Assembly (NCBI GenBank): GCA_035610365.1
Contig: CM069433.1
Span: 59,510,487-59,574,486 of the forward strand
Reading direction: 5' to 3'
Length of the DNA: 64,000 nt
Origin: Aquatica leii
Taxonomy: Eukaryota > Arthropoda > Insecta > Coleoptera > Lampyridae
Below the pieces are notes generated by a model that was given only the letters and a program-made list of their open reading frames with translations, searched no databases and was not told the DNA's origin. The position numbers and the translations under genes are program-made. This document shows, one piece after another, positions 22,560 through 35,272 of this stretch; positions within the stretch are counted from its first letter, which is position 1, and every line of letters begins with the position of its first letter.

Positions 22560-25020
22560 TAGTTTACATGATGTAGATACAACAAATCCAGTGATTTTAT
22601 GTAAATAAACTGAATACAAAAAACGAATGATTAAAGAAATGATTTTTATAAAACACACTAGTAATACAATGAACAATAGAAAAGATACTGACAAATTATA
22701 GTATTTATTCTAATTTAATTAAACTTAAATCACCGTGAGAAAATTAAATTGCAGAAATATTTTTCAAATATTAAGAACATTGTTGAATTACTTTCAATGA
22801 TTTTGACCATGCACTAACTGAAAAAAATTAGCATTAATGTAATGCTCGTTCAATATCAATGTACGTTTTATACAATAATGTGTTAGTTTATTTAGTGTTA
22901 GATTTAATGGTAAGTTAATTTTATACAAAATACTTTTATTGTTGTTTATAGATGTAATCAAATTTTTAGGCATGAATATGATAAAAATATTTATCGAAAC
23001 GTCGTCTGTCCTATTTTAAACCAATTTCAATTAAATTGTTACGCCGAATTCCTGTTGGTTAATTTATGTAATTCATCGTTTGTAAAAAATAGTTTAAAAA
23101 AACATAAATTTTGGAAATGGTACACATCAGCTTAAACAAATATAACCTCATAAACTGAAAGAAATATTTAAATACCATTTACAATAATTTAGTTTTAAAA
23201 ATTGTAAAATAGTCTGATATAAGTTTGCTTGCTTTTACACTTTTTCTAAACAAAAGAACTAAAATGAATTACAAATTATATTATCAATATTATTTGTTGT
23301 TTTTTTTATGATAATACGTAAACGGGTTAATGTTGATAACTTTCTCGTTATTTAATACATAATTCTTTCGAAATGTTTTTAGTTGCAAATTTTAAATGAG
23401 TTTTGAGTATTGATTTTAACGTCATTAATTTGAAAATGCTTTGGCAATTGAAACATTTCTGCTTTATAATCGTGCTATATTTTAACTGATTAATTTATTT
23501 GATTTTACTGAGCATTTGCTTTTGATTTACCTTTGTTCTAACGCAAGAATTCTCCGATTGAAACTGTTGCGTTCCATAATAATAAAAATTAACTTCGTCA
23601 GTATTACTATACGCATTGTAGCATTAACATAAAACTTAAACTTCTTTAACTCTAAGTTTTGACGTACTTTGTATTACAATATAAAATTTATTTAATATAT
23701 TTATTGCTTTAGTTGACAAAATTATATGAAGTACTAGGTAAAATATTGCATGTCAGAACCATTACCAGTAAACTAATAAAGGTTGAAGCAAAAAATATTT
23801 TCAGATAAAAGCGTTCTAAACCATTATATAATTTGCAATGAATTTTCTCAGTTGATAAATGTAAAATATTTTTTTACATTAATCTTTATTAACAGTAAGC
23901 GTTTTAAATTCGTTTAATAGCAAACTCCTCCGCACTTTATAAGATTTTATTCTTCGATGCAAAGAGAAAATAAATCAATGTCTATCACTATAATCCATTA
24001 CATTGTACAAAACTGTTGTTTTGCGAATTTTTATTTTCATACCATTAAACTTTATTTACAATTTACAACTAAACGAAGTTTTATAGTTTTTTAAATCTGT
24101 TTAAACGAATTTTTAATAAGAATTACGTTTGCGAATTAATTTAAATTTGATTTGGCAATGTAAAATATCAATTAATGCTAATGCCATTCAATTATTTATG
24201 TAAAAAATAAAAAAAACAATAAAAACCTTTTATGTTCTCATAATGCATATATATGTAATATGCTCTTATCGGTTTTCATTCGCTATACCTCTGTTTACAA
24301 TGCAATTCTGCATGAAATATTTTCGTTCATTTTCATAATTCATAGCAATCTCATAGGATTCAATAACAGTCACTGTTATGTCAGCATTGTAAAGTTTTCA
24401 TATAAAGTACTAGATTTAAAAACTGATTTAAGAGTATTTATTAAAGTTACAGTACATATAAAACATGATTTATTGATTTTGCTAAAAGTGTAATGCAAAA
24501 ATAAATAAATCATTACATTAATTATTAAAACCATAAATTATTGTCTATAAAATTATTGTTTTCTGTAAATTATTGTTATGTAAAAATAAATAAATAACAA
24601 TGATATACTTTTATAATTGTCAAAAAAAAAACATTAATTGTATGTATTTTGAAAAAAAAATGTAACAGTTAAACAAAAAATTGATTTATACATAAATAAT
24701 ATATAGTATTTGTTATTATACGTATAATTTAATTACATTCTATACGTTTTCAAAACAAGATTGATTTGAACGAATTGCGTTTAAATAAATATATGTATCT
24801 CTTAAACTTATTCATATACTGCACTTATTTATCTTTTTAATTGTATAATGTAAATGATTTAACATAACTATTACTTTAGATACATTGCAACAATCATATT
24901 TTAATTGTAAGCATAATTAACCAATAACAAACATTTGTTGTTTAATCCTTATATGACGCGTGCTAAAATTTCGTGTTTTAATTAAATGTTTCATTCATTA
25001 ATGAACTTTTATGACTCAGC
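22560..25020. other. AT-rich intergenic DNA
   Basis: No coding trace beyond possible degenerate gag upstream of the BEL relic. A CGAAACGTCGTC string occurs at 22995-23006, preceded by a 6-bp A/T hairpin (GATAAA...TTTATC). The 77-codon frame at 24260-24493 is unrecognised. Confidence 0.4.
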
Positions 25021-25092
25021 GGAACGAGCCTGATGAAGTATTCATCTCGCACCCGAAACGTCGCAATAACTGAAGTAGTTGCTTCGTTTCCT
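25021..25092 (+). ncRNA. Hammerhead-ribozyme-like motif (degenerate)
   Basis: The two conserved strands of a hammerhead core are present in order: CTGATGA at 25030-25036 and GAAAC at 25055-25059, followed by GTC. AACGA before the first strand can pair with TCGTT near 25085, as stem I. AACT/AGTT near 25068-25080 can form a hairpin where stem III would be. The spacer where stem II should form (25037-25054) is not self-complementary, so activity is doubtful. Penelope-like elements and small retrozymes are known to carry hammerheads, and this may be a relic of one. Confidence 0.35.
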
Positions 25093-25944
25093 ATTTCCTA
25101 TAAGAAGGAATCATTAATTTCATCATTACAAATCAAAGTAAATTTTATTTGTTAACGACTAAACATAATAGATTTACAATTTAAATAGATTTATTTATGA
25201 TTAACTATGATATGATTATTAACAAGACTCAAAAAATTAAATTTAAACTAAAACTTACGAAACTACTATATTTGCTCAATTTTTTTTTTATTTTTATTTC
25301 TTTTAGTAAAGACTTTTTTTATTTCATAGGTTTTCTTATAATTTATTGTTTTTTCTTATCTTTTTACATTCATTATTTTTCTTTCATGTTTTTTTTGTAT
25401 TCTTAAACATTTTACTTTATACTTGTTTATTTCTTCATCTTTCTCATATTTAATTTTTTTTTGTTACAAAATATGTTATAAATTTGTTCTGATGTTTTTT
25501 TTTAGATTGTATATTGCTGCCGACTATGTTTGTCTTTGTTCCTTTTGGTGTTGGTTGACTGTTCGGAGACGTCAATATTTCCAGAAATAGTCTCTTCTAC
25601 TTCAGTTTCAAGAAACTCTAAAAAACATAAAGATATATTAGTGTTGAAAACATTTATAGAATGCTTGATTCGAATGTTCGTGTAACGAAACGATAAAACG
25701 CTCAGATGAAACAAATCTGGAACTTGCGGTGGTGCCTAATTTCACTTAATTTCTTGTATTTTTTGGATGCTGTGTTTATTAAATTATTATTAAATATAAA
25801 GTATTATTAAACAAGATATTCCTTATGATTCGTTTTATGTTTTAAAAATATAATAAGTCTTAAACTCACTCAGCAGTGACGATAAATAATTATTGTCATT
25901 GCAGAATTAGATTCGCGCGAGATTCCGCTTTGTACGCGCAAAAA
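25093..25944. other. AT-rich spacer
   Basis: No recognisable feature. The 69- and 70-codon frames here are compositional. Confidence 0.4.
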
Positions 25945-25951
25945 CGGAATG

Positions 25952-26075
25952 GACCAACTGGCCACTGCCAACTGGCCGCCGCCTAATGGCCGCGGTCAAC
26001 TGGCCGCGAGACAGCTGGCCGCCGGGACAACTGGCCGCCGGGACAACTGGCCGCCGCCAACTGGCCGCCGGTACA
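25952..26075 (+). repeat. Foldback left arm
   Basis: About eight degenerate copies of an ACTGGCCGCCG-centred unit. Strongly GC-rich against surroundings of roughly 25-30 percent GC by eye. Confidence 0.85.
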
Positions 26076-26536
26076 AAATATATTTAACTAGAAAGCGGAT
26101 TTTTTTTGTACTTTTTATATATTTTTTTATTAGAACAACAAAGTATTTACAAAGATTTACAATTATCAAATTAATGAATAGCAATTTCATTTAGATGCAT
26201 GCGTCGCAAATATTGTAAAATATGCAAATCAACTTTGTACATACTTTCTTGTTTTTATAAAAATATATTTAAAAAAAACAAAAAAAAACGCTTTCTACGT
26301 ACATTTTGGGTTGACTGATATTCGACTAGTTGATTTATTATGTGCTAAAAGCGTTCTGTATCGACACATCTATTTATATAACTACAAATAATAATACTTA
26401 ATAGCAAGAATACGGTTAGGAAACAGAAATTATTTCAATATTCCCATGTTAAACGCCGTAGAGTACTATATATGCAGTTGTGAGCATCCATTAAAATAGC
26501 AACCCTAAGATTTGAGAAGGAGTTAAATACGTTTTG

Positions 26537-26662
26537 AGTTGGCCGGCGCCGACGCCGGCGGCCAGTTGTCCCGACGGCCAGTTGTCCCGGCGGCCAGTTG
26601 TCTCGCGGCCAGTTGGCCGCGGCCACTTGGCGGCGGCCAGTTGGCGGCGGACAGTTGTCCTA
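26537..26662 (-). repeat. Foldback right arm
   Basis: Reverse complement of the left arm with a few substitutions, including the distinctive run of one unit with GCGAGACA and two with GGGACA in the same order. Confidence 0.85.
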
Positions 26663-26675
26663 GACCGCGCAAAAA

Positions 26676-29269
26676 TGGTACAATATAGATGAAAATTGCA
26701 CATAAACAATTTATTGAGCACAAAATTTATTACAAAAAGTCCGCGGGAGTGTATAATTATATATCATAGTTTAAGCGTTACAGAATTTTAATGTAATGTG
26801 ACATTTTTGTGCAACTTTGCACACTTGAATCTTTTAAACTATTGAAGGTATTTGTACCCTTCCGCCGACTTTTTTATAGTAAATTTGGTTCTCTATAAAA
26901 ATGTTTATGTGCAACTCTCTTATATCTTGCACCGTTTTAGGGTAATAGTTTATTGGTTATTTTAAGTTATTAAACAAATCAGTTCAATACAAAAATTGTG
27001 GCTGTTTTGATGCTGTTATAATATTACAACACCGACAAAGCTACCTTTATCCGCAAAAAAGGCCGCGGTGGTCACCAAAAGCAACTCAACCGAAACACAC
27101 ATGTTTTACTAAGCCGATAATTTATGTTCAAATTTTAAAATGCGTAAACGAAATAATTTAATAAACCTGATTTATAAAGTTATATAATAAAACTATCAGT
27201 AATTACTAGTTTAATTTATAAAAGATTTTACTGTAAAGTTATCAACATAGGACGAAAGTATGTAATATAAAGTTCGAGTAAATTTTGAATGTTGAAATTG
27301 TATCAACGGTCAAGCAATTGAAAAGATTAGTAGCGTTATAATTCTGTTAAAACTACAGAGAAAAGATTCATCCTTAAGTAAAGTTCATCTGTTTAATGCT
27401 TTTTTATAGTCAGTAGCGCATTTGTTTAATATTAATAGGAGAAAAAGTAGATTCGCAAAAAAAAGAAAATTTAATAAAAAAGCATGTAGATTATTTTGCG
27501 TCGCGAAACGTTTTTATTGCGAATCCAATCTGCTTCTTTCGATATGACAAGAGATCTCAAACGCGAGAAACTATTAAAAAAAATTTTTTTTTAACTGTGG
27601 ATTCACATTTCCATAGATGAAATTTCCACTTTGCAACTTTTACATGTGAAAGGATGTGGCAACGTAGCTTGAATCGTGTCATAATCTTAGAAACTGTAAA
27701 ACTGTGAACCGTCATAAAACTTGTGTAAAATCCAGTAATTTAATTTTGTTGTTTTTTTTTAAATGCGCATTAACTAGTTAGATTGTGGTGAAGCAATTGT
27801 CAGAAATCACGCGATATAAATGTATTTATTCATTGAATGGCTTATTTAATCCAAGCGTATTCAATCAAAGTCTGTCTAAATTTCAAAGTTCCACTTTGGC
27901 TCTAAAATTGATTGTGTCTAGAGAAAATTTTACATTTATCCGAATGCTCTCAAACGTATCTAAGCCACCAGAAAATGACAGTCAGTGGACGTGAATCTCA
28001 AATTTTTGACCTTTCCTGGCATAACATGTTTGTCAGCGCAATATTATTATTTGAGCTTTCCGAAGGTGAATTGTTTATTTTAATTAGTGACGCTGGCCTA
28101 TTTACATGCCATGATGTTCGAGTGCATGGATTTAAGATAACGCAGTCGGGTTTCTCTTTAGATATGTCACTGAAAGCTATGTCTTATCAGCGCGCAAAAA
28201 TTCTTGATAATCAACGGTCTCGCTCATAATTTGTTATGACAAAAAATTCTCTATAAGTCATTAGTGTTGCTATTTCATCATCTTCCAGCAATGAAGAGGT
28301 TATGGGAAACAGTTCTCAGGCATTTCACGGAGAAATGTTAAATTCAAACCAAAAATAAACCTTGTTCATTATATTACGTAGGTAATATTGTGTTTGTTTT
28401 CAACAGCTTCTGATAATTGCAAGATTTTCGATATCTGTGAATTTTTTTCTTTGTAGGATACAATTAGTTCTCAATTTAAGCTCAAATATGAATCAAATAA
28501 TTGTAACTAATTGAAGTTTAGTTTTTTATGTGTATGTTCTATGTATGTAAGATAAAATATTTCGCTTTAGGGCTGTGTGAAATATAAATGTATGTTTCCT
28601 GTAAACAACGAAGAATTTTAAAAAACATAGTAAAGAAATTACACAAAATCTAGTTTTCATCAAACCTGCTGTGACGAACTGTAAGTCACCCGATGTTATT
28701 ACATCATAGGTTAATATTGTGTTTGTAACTACGTTTCAAGCTAAATATTTTTATTAACTAAAATGACGTCTAACCTATAGATATGTGCTTTGAGTTACAG
28801 CTTAGTTGTGAATCTAGATAATTAGTAGAAAAATCATACTTGTTCGGCAACGGTGTAAATTGTGGCTTTAAAGTAGTTACTGTTTTTTTTATCTAATGGA
28901 GTACTTTTATTAATAAATGTACCACAACTTGTTTTGTAAACATTTTCCTAAAATAAATGTTTTGTAATTTGTAGTAGTATGTAAAACAGATTGAAATGAC
29001 TGGTTTATATGGTAATTATTTGTCATTTGCTGTGTAAAAGTTTTTGTACAAACATTGTTTATTGTTCTTAACTGCCACAAATTGTAAATTTTTTTTTGTG
29101 CAAACGATTTTTGACACTTTTTGCGCACTTGTCAAGATATATGTGAGACTATTTTTAAGAGATTTGAAACTTTGGGTTTTTCGTAATCTCTGTTCGACTA
29201 ATAATATGACTAATAAAATGTCTAAATTGGGCGTTTCTTTCTCGTAGATTTTTTAAAACTTTGCGTCAC
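26676..29269. other. Intergenic stretch with one unrecognised open frame
   Basis: Includes an open frame at 27912-28229 (105 codons, plus) whose composition is more balanced than neighbouring DNA, from about 27780 to 28230. I recognise no domain in either strand; it could be another transposon relic. The remainder is AT-rich without visible structure. Confidence 0.35.
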
Positions 29270-30668
29270 ACGAGTTTAAAGACGCCCGCTGCGTAAACAA
29301 AAACCGCCTATTTAACACAAAAACCTGTTAAATAAATAAATATTATCTTAAAAGTCAAACGTGAATGTTTGTAAAATATTTTGGTCTTCTTAATTTCTCT
29401 TCAGCTGTTTTGAAGGTGTCCATATATATTTACTGCATGTTTTTATAATCATCCTTCTTTCTTCTGAATTTATATGGTCGATCTTTCTGAGATTATTTAA
29501 ATGTTTTAAGCCTGCGTCATTAATTTGACAAAATGGTTCTCCATTTTATGGATCTATCCTTTCTTTGTGGAAGTCTCCTATTTCTACTTGTTAATCTACG
29601 TCTGATTCGTTTTCTAAAACAACGATGTTTTTATTAAATATCTTGTATAATCTTCCTTTTATTTTTATCTCGTTAATTTATTGTTTTTTTATAAAGACGC
29701 CTTGATTCGGTTTTGTGTACACTTGAAAGCGAAATTTGATAACAGAATGATGAAATAATCATGTTATGTGATATGATTTTGTCGTCACAGTGACATTCAG
29801 CTTTTTTATAGATGGTATCATTTTGATGCCTCAAAAATGATAGTGACAGTTTATAGATACCGATTTCATGCGAAATTTTCGACACAAATTTTGTATTAAA
29901 AAAGTGGTTAAAACGATGTCTAATTAATACCCGAGAAATGGTGTTAAAAAGATTTCTTTTTACGAAAATTTTGTTATTTGGGCAGTTGCTTAGCTTTTTA
30001 CTGTACTCGTTCTATTTTCGGTATTTAATTTTATATTTATAAGCTGCGTCGCGTTTGGATAAAATTTAAATACAATTCAAGGGTCCATAATCTTTATTTG
30101 ACCGCTTGTGTCAATAAGTACTTTTAATGGTGAATTATTTAACTTAATGTATGGTGAACTTTCAATTATATTGATCCAGTCGTTGAAGTTACTTCTAAAA
30201 AATTATCGTTATAGTTACATCGACTTAGCCATGATTGTTTTTAAGGATAACGATTCTAGCGAATTTGCTAAATGGTCCAGTTTATTATTTCCTATTACAA
30301 ATTTTTGCACACGCAAATTTCCAATTAATAGAAGATATAACAAAAATTAATTAAAGAAGTTTTCTATACGTTTCAATTAACAATATAAATATAAATATTA
30401 GTTTCTACCTTAAATGTTATTTTCTACTAGACCTGTCCTCGACCGATTTGCGATTCACTTTTGGTGTTCACTTGGACGGCAGTTTTTTGTAGTTGTAGAT
30501 TATAGCGAATCTTATTGTTCGTATAAAGTACCTTTTTGGCGGTTATCACCGGGGATGCTTTTAACTTCACTTTATTTTTACCAAGAAATTAAAATTTACC
30601 GGTTTGTACTGGTTTGCAAAGGACGGTTTTTTGTACATTGTGACTTTAATACCCGACTGACTGCGCCA
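29270..30668 (-). pseudogene. Ty3/gypsy-type retrotransposon 5' portion, degenerate
   Basis: Read on the minus strand, a primer-binding-site-like TGGCGCAGTCAGTCGGGTAT (30668-30649) follows an A/T-rich presumed LTR end. About 500 bases later comes a protease trace, YIKLNNSPLKVLIDTSGQIK (30081-30140). It corresponds to the retroviral-type aspartic protease active site, with DTSG instead of the usual D-T/S-G triplet. Downstream, HEIGIYKLSLSFLRHQND (about 29830-29880) and HLNNLRKIDHINSEERRMII (about 29470-29540) match the linker between protease and RT. Gag is essentially absent, and RT does not follow before about 29270. Frame breaks are numerous. Confidence 0.7.
30649..30668 (-). other. Primer binding site-like sequence
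   Basis: TGGCGCAGTC on the minus strand is the form of primer binding site used by several insect gypsy-group elements. It sits immediately after an A-rich stretch expected at the 3' end of an LTR. The LTR's other end and a second LTR were not identified. Confidence 0.6.
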
Positions 30669-30968
30669 CTTTAATTTTTTTTATTCAATCATTCGTTTAA
30701 AAAAAATAAAATTTGAATGTTTTTACTGTTTTTAATCGCTGTTATTGTTATTGCCTTTTTACAATAAATGCTTATTAATCGAAAACTTGATACATCCGCT
30801 GTATTTTTGTATTTGCGGATTATCGAGTGTAACGTCTAATGCAGATAAACTGTTTTTCATTGTATTTAAAAATTCTTGTATATAATTTTTATAACTAGAC
30901 AGGAGTATAGAAACAAATACTTAAATCAGACATACAACTGGATAAACAATTAAAGACAACAGTAATAG

Positions 30969-31510
30969 TAGTGTGTAGACTAAATGGGAACCAAACGACA
31001 AAAAACAGATGATTTCTGGGAACATCTAACAGAAACAATAGTAGATAATGAAAAAAATAGGTGATAATAAAAGCCCTAAGTGATAACATAAAAGAAACAA
31101 TAGAGATAATAATACAGAAAAAACAATAAATTAATTTCTGTGTTTTAAATAACGAAATAATAACTGATGCCATATGCTCGCATAAAAAACTATAAAATTA
31201 CAATAGATGTAAGAAGTCTAGATAAAAAATTAATAATGAGCTATATAATCTATAATAGACACTACAGAAAAAAACGTAATAAATCCAGAGTAAAAAACTT
31301 CCCACAAATGTGCTCTAATATTTTACTAGTAATAGTAAAAGTAAATATAGAAATAGTAATGTTGTTAAAGAAAGGTAAAAAAGCTGGATATAATGCCAAC
31401 TACAAAAATAATAAAAAACTTAGGAGAAAACTATAAAAGCACATACAAAATTATTAAATAAAGTATAGAAAGAGGAAAGATACCAACCGATTGGAAACTA
31501 CAAAAGAACA
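30969..31510 (+). pseudogene. Non-LTR retrotransposon endonuclease-to-RT fragment
   Basis: On the plus strand, GTKRQKTDDFWEHLTETIVD (30984-31045) resembles the middle of an APE endonuclease domain. A continuous frame from 31167 to 31436 then gives YIIYNRHYRKK and SRVKNFPQMCSNILLVIVKV, the end of that domain. There the usual S-D-H catalytic triplet is S-N-I. LLKKGKKAGYNANY and, in another frame, GKIPTDWKLQKNN (31470-31505) are the beginning of the RT domain. The sequence then stops resembling RT. Stops separate the pieces. The family differs from the Lys/Glu-rich one at 6-10 kb. The 92-codon frame on the opposite strand is a shadow. Confidence 0.68.
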
Positions 31511-31843
31511 ACCATATTTTTGCTTATAATTATTTTTAAATATGCAAATTTTTTCAATGTATAAAACCAGTGGTTTGCACTAGACTTGTAACAATTGTTT
31601 ACGATTTGTAACAAGGTATCGACACTGTGTGTTTCATAAGATTATAGAAATGTAATACAGAATAATAGTATAAAAACTTTTATGAAAACAGAATCAACAA
31701 AAAAATAAGTTATAATGTACAGATATCAGGCATGTGAGTAAATAAACGTTTTGTATCTTGAAACTATCAATAAATGCCAAAAGATAATTAGACTTTTTTT
31801 AATTGTTATGCAGTTCATGAAATTAATCAATGTTAATAAATAA

Positions 31844-31895
31844 CTTAAGTTAATATCTTTAAGTTAATTCTTAAGTTAATATCTTTAAGTTAATT
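31844..31895 (+). repeat. Perfect 26-bp tandem duplication
   Basis: CTTAAGTTAATATCTTTAAG plus TTAATT occurs twice head to tail without a mismatch (31844-31869 and 31870-31895). This indicates a recent duplication. Confidence 0.92.
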
Positions 31896-34676
31896 TGAGC
31901 AAATTACAGTAACTATTGTAAAGTTTTTGAACACCTGATCTTTACAACTTCTTTATAACACTAGAAAGGTCCCATAAATTACTGTTGACGTTAGTTCTCT
32001 ATTAAAAGAAAAATTAGCAACCAACAAGTAGTGAGGTTGCAAGTTTATTCTAATTACTTTGAACTTAGTTTTTCTAAAATATGATACCATTTAATAACAA
32101 AAAAGTTACTACTAAATTCCAACGTTTACAAACATAACCTAAAATATTCAATTTACAAACCAAACCATTTTTACTCTATACGTACCGTTAGAATTAATGT
32201 ACTAGCATTTACACGGTTCTACATGCTTTTGTTTTTAAATGTTATAATTGTGGCGCACGCAATAATCGTAGTCTTATAAATTGTTTTCATAATTTATCAT
32301 CGTGTACGGTAATAGCTTTAACCTATATGAAAATGACTTAGACTTGTACGGAAATGAAATTGGTCAAACACAATGTTGTCAAACAAATTTACAGTAAATC
32401 GTATTATTTGTTGCTAATAGAAATAAAAAAAGAAGAGTGAACCATAAATTACAAAACTGCATAAAAAACTTCTACGAAAAACAAAAAATATATATTTATT
32501 TTTACATTTTTAGTTTCATAATTTTTTTTAAATCTTTAGGTATTGCTAATTTAATAATAATAAAATCATTTAACGTTAACGTGATTTAATTTATTAATTT
32601 ACATTTGTTATATAGTACATATAAATTTTGCTTTAAAATGAACTTGTAATACAATTTTTTTGTAAATTACAAGAAACAAAAAACTACAAATACCGCTAAT
32701 AAATAATTTTAAGTCAGTTTTTTTCCATGCAATTAATTTTTTATAATACTTTTTTAATTTCAAAGCTCGCAGTACTGTATTACAGTTATCAATGTTTTAT
32801 ACAGTGTAAATGTTGCAACCGAGAGAAAAATTAATTAAAATTATGTTTTTTTTTTAAATTAAAAATATGTTTAATGCTTTGTTATTAAAATTCTAGATAT
32901 TCTATTATTAATCAAGAAAATAAAGAAGTACAGTGTTTTATATTATCAAAAGCTTTTCCTTTAACCGCGTACGAATCTCTTACTACATTAGATCACTCAA
33001 ATTAACATTGACAGAACCTTACCTCCACAAAGGAAGTTTAAGTAATTAATCCGTATACCATAATCCAATTTGTACTGCCAGATTCCGTTTGAAGTATATA
33101 AATAATCATTTAATTTATTTAGCAGTATTTCACATTTTGTTTCCTTTATAATTTCTTGCTATAAAAAATGCAAAATTTCATTATTCTATTTTTAAATACC
33201 TTAAACACTATTTTTTAAACACACATTTTTGTTAAATGTCGTTTTTTTAAAATTAAAAATTAACATTTTTAATAAATCTATTGCATACGTTGTAATGCTT
33301 TATTAAACTGAGTATAAAAGCAGCGGTTTTACTATAATAAAGTAACTCGTAAATGCATTCAGTTTGCTATTATGTTATGGATATGGATACCGGATATTCA
33401 GGGACACTGTATCTGATATAGGTGGCTAATAGACCATATCCTAGCGTAATCCAATAACATCACGACCCGACATCTACTAAGGGTTACATTTAAGGTAACG
33501 TGTCATAAATGTTATAAGATTTTTATTATACATAGTTAAAAAACGATAGTTGTATAAGATGGATAAAATTTCTAAGCTATTTGTCTTGTATTTAATATCT
33601 ATAAACAAACAAACCTAGTAATAAATTTTACAAACATATTTAAACCAATTAAATGCATTTAGAAGTATTTAAGAGTCTTTAAACTATTATAATTTAGAAA
33701 TATTACACAATACAAGAATATAAAATTTTTATGGCGTATAATTACTTAACATTTATATTCTTGTAAGTTATTAGCCATAATTCGAAAATATCATTAGAAA
33801 AGTGTTTAATTACATTCATCCAATAGCTACATACATCTTTTTGCCGATAAAACTACGATATTAATTTTTAGCTATAAATTTTTTATTATACTTCTAACGT
33901 TATTATAACTAAAAATTAATTCTGTCGTAAATTAAACAAAAATTAAATAAGTATTTTTTTTAAGAACCTGTTTATAATTATTTAATTTTGTATTCTAATT
34001 AAGTGTACATAGTTATTCTTGTTATCTTTAATAACAGTTTAGTAATGAAAATAAGTCATATATAAGAACATCTTTAATTTACAAAAATCTTATGCAACAA
34101 TATTGATGCTATTCATTTTGTAATAAATAAAAAAACGTTGCTTTGCTTTTTGGGTGGCAATGTCTTCTTAATGCAAAATTGCGTTTCGCCTCCGAGGTGT
34201 GCTTAACCCTGATTAAACACATTATGATTCCCAGCACTGGTGGAATTTCGAATAGAAGAGTAAACCTTACCTAGTATCAACTATAAACCATCAATCAGGC
34301 CAATAACTAAATTCTTTTATAGAAATTTTGTTATGTTTATAAAAAGTTATTCCAAATTAAATAAAGGTTACTTTATTAAAAGAAACTTTAAATAAAGCAA
34401 GCTATAATAAATATTTCAATTCATTTTAAAGGAGTCTCGGATCGCTTTGACATTATATCTGTTAAAATAAGGTGCTTTTATTAAAGTATTTCTGCATGTA
34501 TGTATTATGTATTAAATAAAATAAAAATTTAGGGAACAAGACTTGTGCAAGTGTATATATATGTCAATTTACGGAAAACTTATGAAAATATGAAAAATAT
34601 GAAAAAATGATGTTGCAATCACTCTCTAGTGTCTAAAGTTAATAACATTATATTTTTAATGCAGATTGATACTATT
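31896..34676. other. AT-rich intergenic DNA
   Basis: No protein trace in about 2.8 kb. Two GC-richer patches, 33380-33490 and 34140-34270, do not match anything I recognise. Confidence 0.45.
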
Positions 34677-35272
34677 GTACAGCTTTTGACAAAAGTAATG
34701 TCCCTCGGACACATAGGCAACCAAAGCATCAGGTTCACGATCGTAAACGAAGATTTAAAAATAAAGACGCATGAAGGACGATTAGATGTTGCGTTGCGCT
34801 AATTTGCAATGGTAGTATTGCTAACTGGCAAAAGTGATTCACAATAACAACTCTGATAAGGTGGGATTTGTATTACCTGTAAGTAACGTAGCATAGCAAA
34901 TATATTTACAAAGCTTAAAAAAATAGATATCACCTGTATTAGACCAAAAATCTAATTAAATTCAGTTCAAAAACACAAATAATAAATTGCTCTACGTGCG
35001 ACAATATTACAAAATAATGTTCACATGTATAATTAATAAAAAAATAGATATCTTGTCTTTAATATTTAACAATTCCGTTTTAAGCGTCAATTGTGAATTT
35101 TGAATTTGTGACAATAAATTAAAGGCGCATTATATTTGCATAATTTTACCTTTTTGAGCTGAACAGTCTAGATTCTATATCAATCACTTAAATTAGCCAA
35201 AAGAAAAAAAAGTACTTTGATTTTGAACTAAAAAAATAAAAATTTTATATAAAGGAAATAGCTAGGAGCAGC
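34677..35272 (+). repeat. LIR-2 left arm
   Basis: Shared blocks with the right arm include ACACATAGGCAACCAA, TTCACGATCGTAA, CTAACTGGCAAAAGTG and, at the inner end, GAAATAGCTAGGA. Confidence 0.8.

Larger units (their letters stand above)
25945..26665. mobile_element. Foldback element with GC-rich subrepeated inverted arms
   Basis: Two GC-rich arms (about 25952-26075 and 26537-26662) are inverted copies of each other and flank a 460-bp AT-rich core. Each arm is built from degenerate tandem units of about 16 bases, such as CAACTGGCCGCCGGGA. CGCGCAAAAA lies just outside both ends (25935-25944 and 26666-26675), a likely 10-bp target duplication. This arrangement resembles Drosophila FB-type foldback elements. 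The Trp/Pro/Gly-rich reading frames over the arms are translations of the repeat, not genes. No transposase is present in the core. Confidence 0.8.

Noticed and set aside
26435-26723. Trp/Pro/Gly-rich repetitive protein frames
   Set aside because: Translations of the GC-rich foldback arm; three frames of the same DNA give similar repeats and the opposite arm gives the inverse.
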